Below the pieces are notes generated by a model that had not been told where the DNA came from, searched no databases, and saw only the letters and a list, made by a program, of their open reading frames with translations. The translations under genes were made by a program, and so were the position numbers. Shown piece by piece: positions 61,511 to 64,000 of a stretch of 64,000 nucleotides of DNA (position 1 is its first letter; each line of letters opens with the position of its first letter). The DNA comes from CBDDEC01 sp965226785 (lineage in GTDB: Bacteria; Chloroflexota; Dehalococcoidia; UBA2979): contig CBDDEC010000004.1 of NCBI GenBank assembly GCA_965226785.1, forward strand, positions 930,001 to 994,000. The letters run 5' to 3'.

Positions 61511-61652
61511 GGTGTCCTTCGGCGTGCCACACGATTTAGGCATCGCGCGCGCGACGCGCGCGACGCGCGGGGACTCCCCCCTAAACGCACGCAGCGTATA
61601 GTCATTCTCCTCAACGCGGCGTCCTGGAAGGGCGCTCATCGGAGGCGAGCGC

Positions 61653-63119
61653 ATGACCAGTCCGCAGGCCCAACCTCCTCATTGGGTGGACCCTGACGAG
61701 GCCAATCCGTCCGCGGGATACCAGCTGTTGCTACGCCTCCAGATCGCGCACCAGGCGGGGAATCTCGGACGCGTCACGACCACGCTGGGCGAGGCCGGGG
61801 CGAACATTCTCGACATCGACATCGAGGACGTGACCGAGGGTCACATGATCCGATCGATTCGGCTGCTCTGCGACTCCGAGGAGCAGGCGCACAAGATCGT
61901 TGGTGCGGTCGACGCGCTGCCCTTCGTCGAGGTCATCCTCGCGTCCGACCGCACCTTCCAGCTGCACCGCCGAGGCAAGATCGAGATCGCGAATAAGGTG
62001 CACATTCGCACCAACGCTGAGCTCGCACACGTCTACACCCCCGGCGTGGCCCGCGTCTCGATGGCGATTTATGAGAACCCGGACGCGGCATGGTCGCTGA
62101 CGATGAAGCCGAACACGGTCGCAGTCGTGACGGACGGCACGGCGGTCCTCGGGCTGGGCGACATCGGGCCGGAGGCGGCGCTCCCGGTGATGGAGGGCAA
62201 GTCGATGCTCTTCAAGTCCTTCGCCGACATCGACGCCATTCCGATCTGCCTGGACACCAAGGACCCCGAGGAGATCATCAGCATCACGAAGGCGATCGCG
62301 CCCGGATTCGGCGGCATCCTGCTGGAGGACATCTCGGCGCCGCGCTGCTTCGAGATCGAGGAGCGGCTACGCGAGGTTCTCAAAATCCCCGTGTTCCACG
62401 ACGACCAGCACGGCACCGCCGTGGTGGTGCTGGCCGCGCTGATGAACAGTCTCAAGATCGTCGAGAAGCGACCAGAGGACCTGAAGGTCGTCGTCTTGGG
62501 CGTCGGCGCCTCGGGCGTCGCCTGCTCGAAGATCATGATGGAGTTCGGCGTGAAGTCGCTCATCGGCTTCGACCGCACCGGCGCCATCTACGAGGGTCGA
62601 GACAACCTGAACCCCGCCAAGGAGTGGTTCGCGGCGAACACCAACCCGGAGGGCTTTGACGGCTCAGTGTCCGAGGCGCTGCAAGGGGCGGACCTCTTCC
62701 TCGGACTGTCCGGCCCCGGGCTGATCGAGCCCGAGTGGATTGGCGAAATGGCGGACGACGCCATCGTGTTCGCGTTGGCGAATCCGGTACCTGAAGTGAT
62801 GCCGCAGCAGATCGTCGGCTTGGCGCGCGTGATTGCGACCGGACGGTCCGACTTCCCGAACCAGATCAACAACGTGCTCTGCTTCCCCGGCCTGTTCCGA
62901 GGCGCCCTCGACTCGCGGGCGCTCGAGATCTCGGAGGAGATGAAGATCGTTGCGGCCCGTGCCATCGCCGAGGTGATCCCGGACGACCAGCTGTCGGAGG
63001 ACTACATCCTGCCGTCCGTCTTCAACGATGAGGTGGTGAGCCGCGTCGCCCAAGCGGTCGAGGCTGAGGCGATCCGCTCAGGCAAAGTCCGCGAGCGCGG
63101 CTCGCGGGTGTACATCTAG
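61653..63119 (+). CDS. NAD-dependent malic enzyme with N-terminal ACT domain
   Basis: A 488-aa malate dehydrogenase (decarboxylating): malate plus NAD(P) to pyruvate, CO2 and NAD(P)H. An ACT domain (about 25-100, LLRLQIAHQAGNLGRVTTTL) precedes the malic N domain with VYTPGVARV and VVTDGTAVLGLGDIGPEAA, and a Rossmann domain with VVLGVGASGVACSKI. The ACT domain suggests allosteric control by an amino acid or similar. ATG behind GGAGGCGA. Single gene with a strong hairpin after it. Confidence 0.93.
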   Translation: MTSPQAQPPHWVDPDEANPSAGYQLLLRLQIAHQAGNLGRVTTTLGEAGANILDIDIEDVTEGHMIRSIRLLCDSEEQAHKIVGAVDALPFVEVILASDRTFQLHRRGKIEIANKVHIRTNAELAHVYTPGVARVSMAIYENPDAAWSLTMKPNTVAVVTDGTAVLGLGDIGPEAALPVMEGKSMLFKSFADIDAIPICLDTKDPEEIISITKAIAPGFGGILLEDISAPRCFEIEERLREVLKIPVFHDDQHGTAVVVLAALMNSLKIVEKRPEDLKVVVLGVGASGVACSKIMMEFGVKSLIGFDRTGAIYEGRDNLNPAKEWFAANTNPEGFDGSVSEALQGADLFLGLSGPGLIEPEWIGEMADDAIVFALANPVPEVMPQQIVGLARVIATGRSDFPNQINNVLCFPGLFRGALDSRALEISEEMKIVAARAIAEVIPDDQLSEDYILPSVFNDEVVSRVAQAVEAEAIRSGKVRERGSRVYI

Positions 63120-63155
63120 CACACAGACGCACCAGAAGTGGCGCACAACGCATAA

Positions 63156-63182
63156 AGAGACCGGGCCGACAGCCCGGTCTCT
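63156..63182. terminator. Bidirectional hairpin between convergent genes
   Basis: Perfect eleven-base-pair stem AGAGACCGGGC/GCCCGGTCTCT with a CGACA loop. The T-rich tail is short on plus (TCTTG), better on minus (TCTCTTTATG). Serves malic enzyme and the SelW-like gene. Confidence 0.75.
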
Positions 63183-63209
63183 TGCGGTGCCGCTCGATCG
63201 TTTACTTCG

Positions 63210-63485
63210 TCAGTCGCCGGCGACTGCGGCGCGCGCGTCGACGGCGTCGGCGACGGCCTGCTTCAACACCTTGAGATCGGGGTACTCGCCGGTCGCCCGC
63301 TTCGAGTAGGCGAGATCGCCGTCAATGGTCAGCTCGAAGTCGCCGCCACCGCCCATCTCGAGGTCGAAGGACTCGATGTACTCTTGGAAGCCACCCAACA
63401 ATTCGGCCGCCGTCCAGACGGCCCGTTGCAGGTAGTTTCACCTGACGCAGTAACGCAGCTTGATGCGGAGACCATCCTCGGCCAT
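63210..63485 (-). CDS. SelW/Rdx-family selenoprotein, in-frame TGA as selenocysteine
   Basis: A 91-residue thioredoxin-like Rdx protein. From ATG 63485 (AGAGGA eight bases upstream) the frame reads MAEDGLRIKLRYCVR, then TGA (63440-63438), then NYLQRAVWTAAELLGGFQEY, ending KQAVADAVDARAAVAGD at 63210. This is the family pattern Tyr-Cys-x-x-Sec/Cys followed by a LxRA helix and a GGGDFELTIDG strand, so TGA stands where the second redox residue belongs. Read as a stop it would leave a headless 63-residue frame. Redox function, substrate unknown. No Sec machinery gene is in the window, so it must be elsewhere. Confidence 0.82.
63404..63425 (-). promoter_or_regulatory. Candidate bacterial SECIS hairpin
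   Basis: Twelve bases after the TGA, CGG-GCCGT-CTGG-ACGGC-GG-CCG can fold as outer arms of three pairs, a two-base bulge, five inner pairs and a CTGG loop. Position fits bacterial SECIS elements, which lie in the coding region just past the Sec codon. Confidence 0.5.
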
Positions 63486-63557
63486 CGCGGCTGTCCTCTC
63501 TAGCGCTCCTCGGAGAGCTTGCATCACGGCGCAGGGGCCGCCGATCCTGGTGGGCGG

Positions 63558-64000
63558 CTACCCGTAGCGCTCCTCGCGCCAGGGGTCGCCGTGCATGTGG
63601 TAGCCGTACATCTCCCAGAAGCCCGGCCGGTCCTGTGCGACGAACTCGATGCCGCGGACCCACTTCGCGCTCTTCCAGAAGTACAGCTCTGGGACGACCC
63701 CTCGGAGGGGCCAGCCGTGTTCGAGCGTGAGCGGTTCGCCGTTGTGGCTGTGCGCGAGCATCACCTCGTCGCTCTGCAACTCGTCGAGGGGGACGTTGGT
63801 CGTGTATCCGCCATACGAGTGGAAGATCACGTGCGAGGCCTCCGGCTTGAGCGCGACGAGCGCCTGCACGTCCGTAAACCGCACGCCGTCCCACTGGTTG
63901 TCGTATCTCGACCACGTCGTCACGCAGTGGATATCGACCACCTCGCGCGTCTGGGGGAGGGCGTTGAACTGCTCCCAGTTGAGCGTCACATCCTCCTCGA
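63558..64000 (-). CDS. Sulfite-oxidase-family molybdopterin oxidoreductase (partial)
   Basis: The C-terminal part (at least 147 codons) of an oxidoreductase with a molybdopterin-binding (YedY/sulfite oxidase) domain; the 5' end is outside the window. The Mo-ligand Cys is in VVDIHCVTTWSRYDNQW, followed by HSYGGYTTNVPLDEL, AHSHNGEPLTLEHGWPLRG and WKSAKWVRGIEF, all typical. Catalysis: oxygen-atom transfer on sulfite- or sulfoxide-like substrates. It is next to the redox selenoprotein on the same strand, 72 bases upstream. Confidence 0.88.
   Translation of the reverse strand, partial: EEDVTLNWEQFNALPQTREVVDIHCVTTWSRYDNQWDGVRFTDVQALVALKPEASHVIFHSYGGYTTNVPLDELQSDEVMLAHSHNGEPLTLEHGWPLRGVVPELYFWKSAKWVRGIEFVAQDRPGFWEMYGYHMHGDPWREERYG

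Noticed and set aside
61541..61570. GC-rich tandem CGCGCGACG-like repeat
   Set aside because: Short low-complexity run in a divergent intergenic gap; no structure or gene beyond base composition.

Overview
This window is high-GC bacterial DNA with Shine-Dalgarno-led genes, frequent GTG/TTG starts and short operons. No rRNA or phylogenetic marker is present. My best guess, from gene content only, is a member of the Chloroflexota (Dehalococcoidia/SAR202-like). The reasons are the mass of family III CoA-transferases, an acidic-linker Tat substrate-binding lipoprotein, CAP and GIN-domain lipoproteins with proline/threonine linkers, LLM oxidoreductases and a SelW-like selenoprotein.

Region 1 (0-26 kb) is an acyl-CoA catabolic island. 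A seven-gene plus-strand operon (89-8222) carries four CaiB/BaiF CoA-transferases, a double-hotdog MaoC-like protein, an enoyl-CoA hydratase and a TcuA-like flavoprotein. Opposite it lie two giant tandem CoA-transferases (8237-10696 and 22878-25304), a frameshifted CoA-transferase (14300-15500), two metallo-beta-lactamase-fold hydrolases, an acyl-CoA carboxylase beta subunit, a second enoyl-CoA hydratase and an MFS exporter. Inside it is a four-gene minus-strand operon (14171-10990): two paralogous ferritin-like proteins, one with all apparent diiron ligands and one that has lost them all, then a zinc-ribbon protein and a small SCP2-like protein. A perfect 15-bp palindrome overlaps its likely promoter. 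This is my best candidate for an undescribed oxygenase system.

Region 2 (26-45 kb) holds lipoproteins, a substrate-binding protein with two offsetting frameshifts, DinB-like, methyltransferase, LLM and NTF2-like genes, a Gfo/Idh/MocA-aldo/keto reductase fusion, a divergent pair of HTH regulators, an SDR, a third enoyl-CoA hydratase, an enolase-superfamily dehydratase, a complete E1alpha-E1beta-E2 2-oxoacid dehydrogenase operon and a second carboxylase beta subunit.

Region 3 (45-64 kb) holds a 1097-residue repeat-rich secreted protein, an epoxide hydrolase, a DrrAB-type ABC exporter with a frameshift in each gene, several small membrane or lipoprotein genes, an intact IS3-family element that has split a DUF805 gene (4-bp target duplication CCGC), a tRNA-Trp/tRNA-Leu unit, glycerophosphodiesterase, ACT-domain malic enzyme, a SelW-like gene with an in-frame TGA that reads as selenocysteine, and the end of a sulfite-oxidase-family gene. 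Five tRNA genes are present: Leu(UAA), Cys, Gly, Leu(GAG) and Trp.

About six single-base frameshifts and two in-frame stops interrupt otherwise coherent proteins. Some may be assembly errors, so they are flagged one by one.
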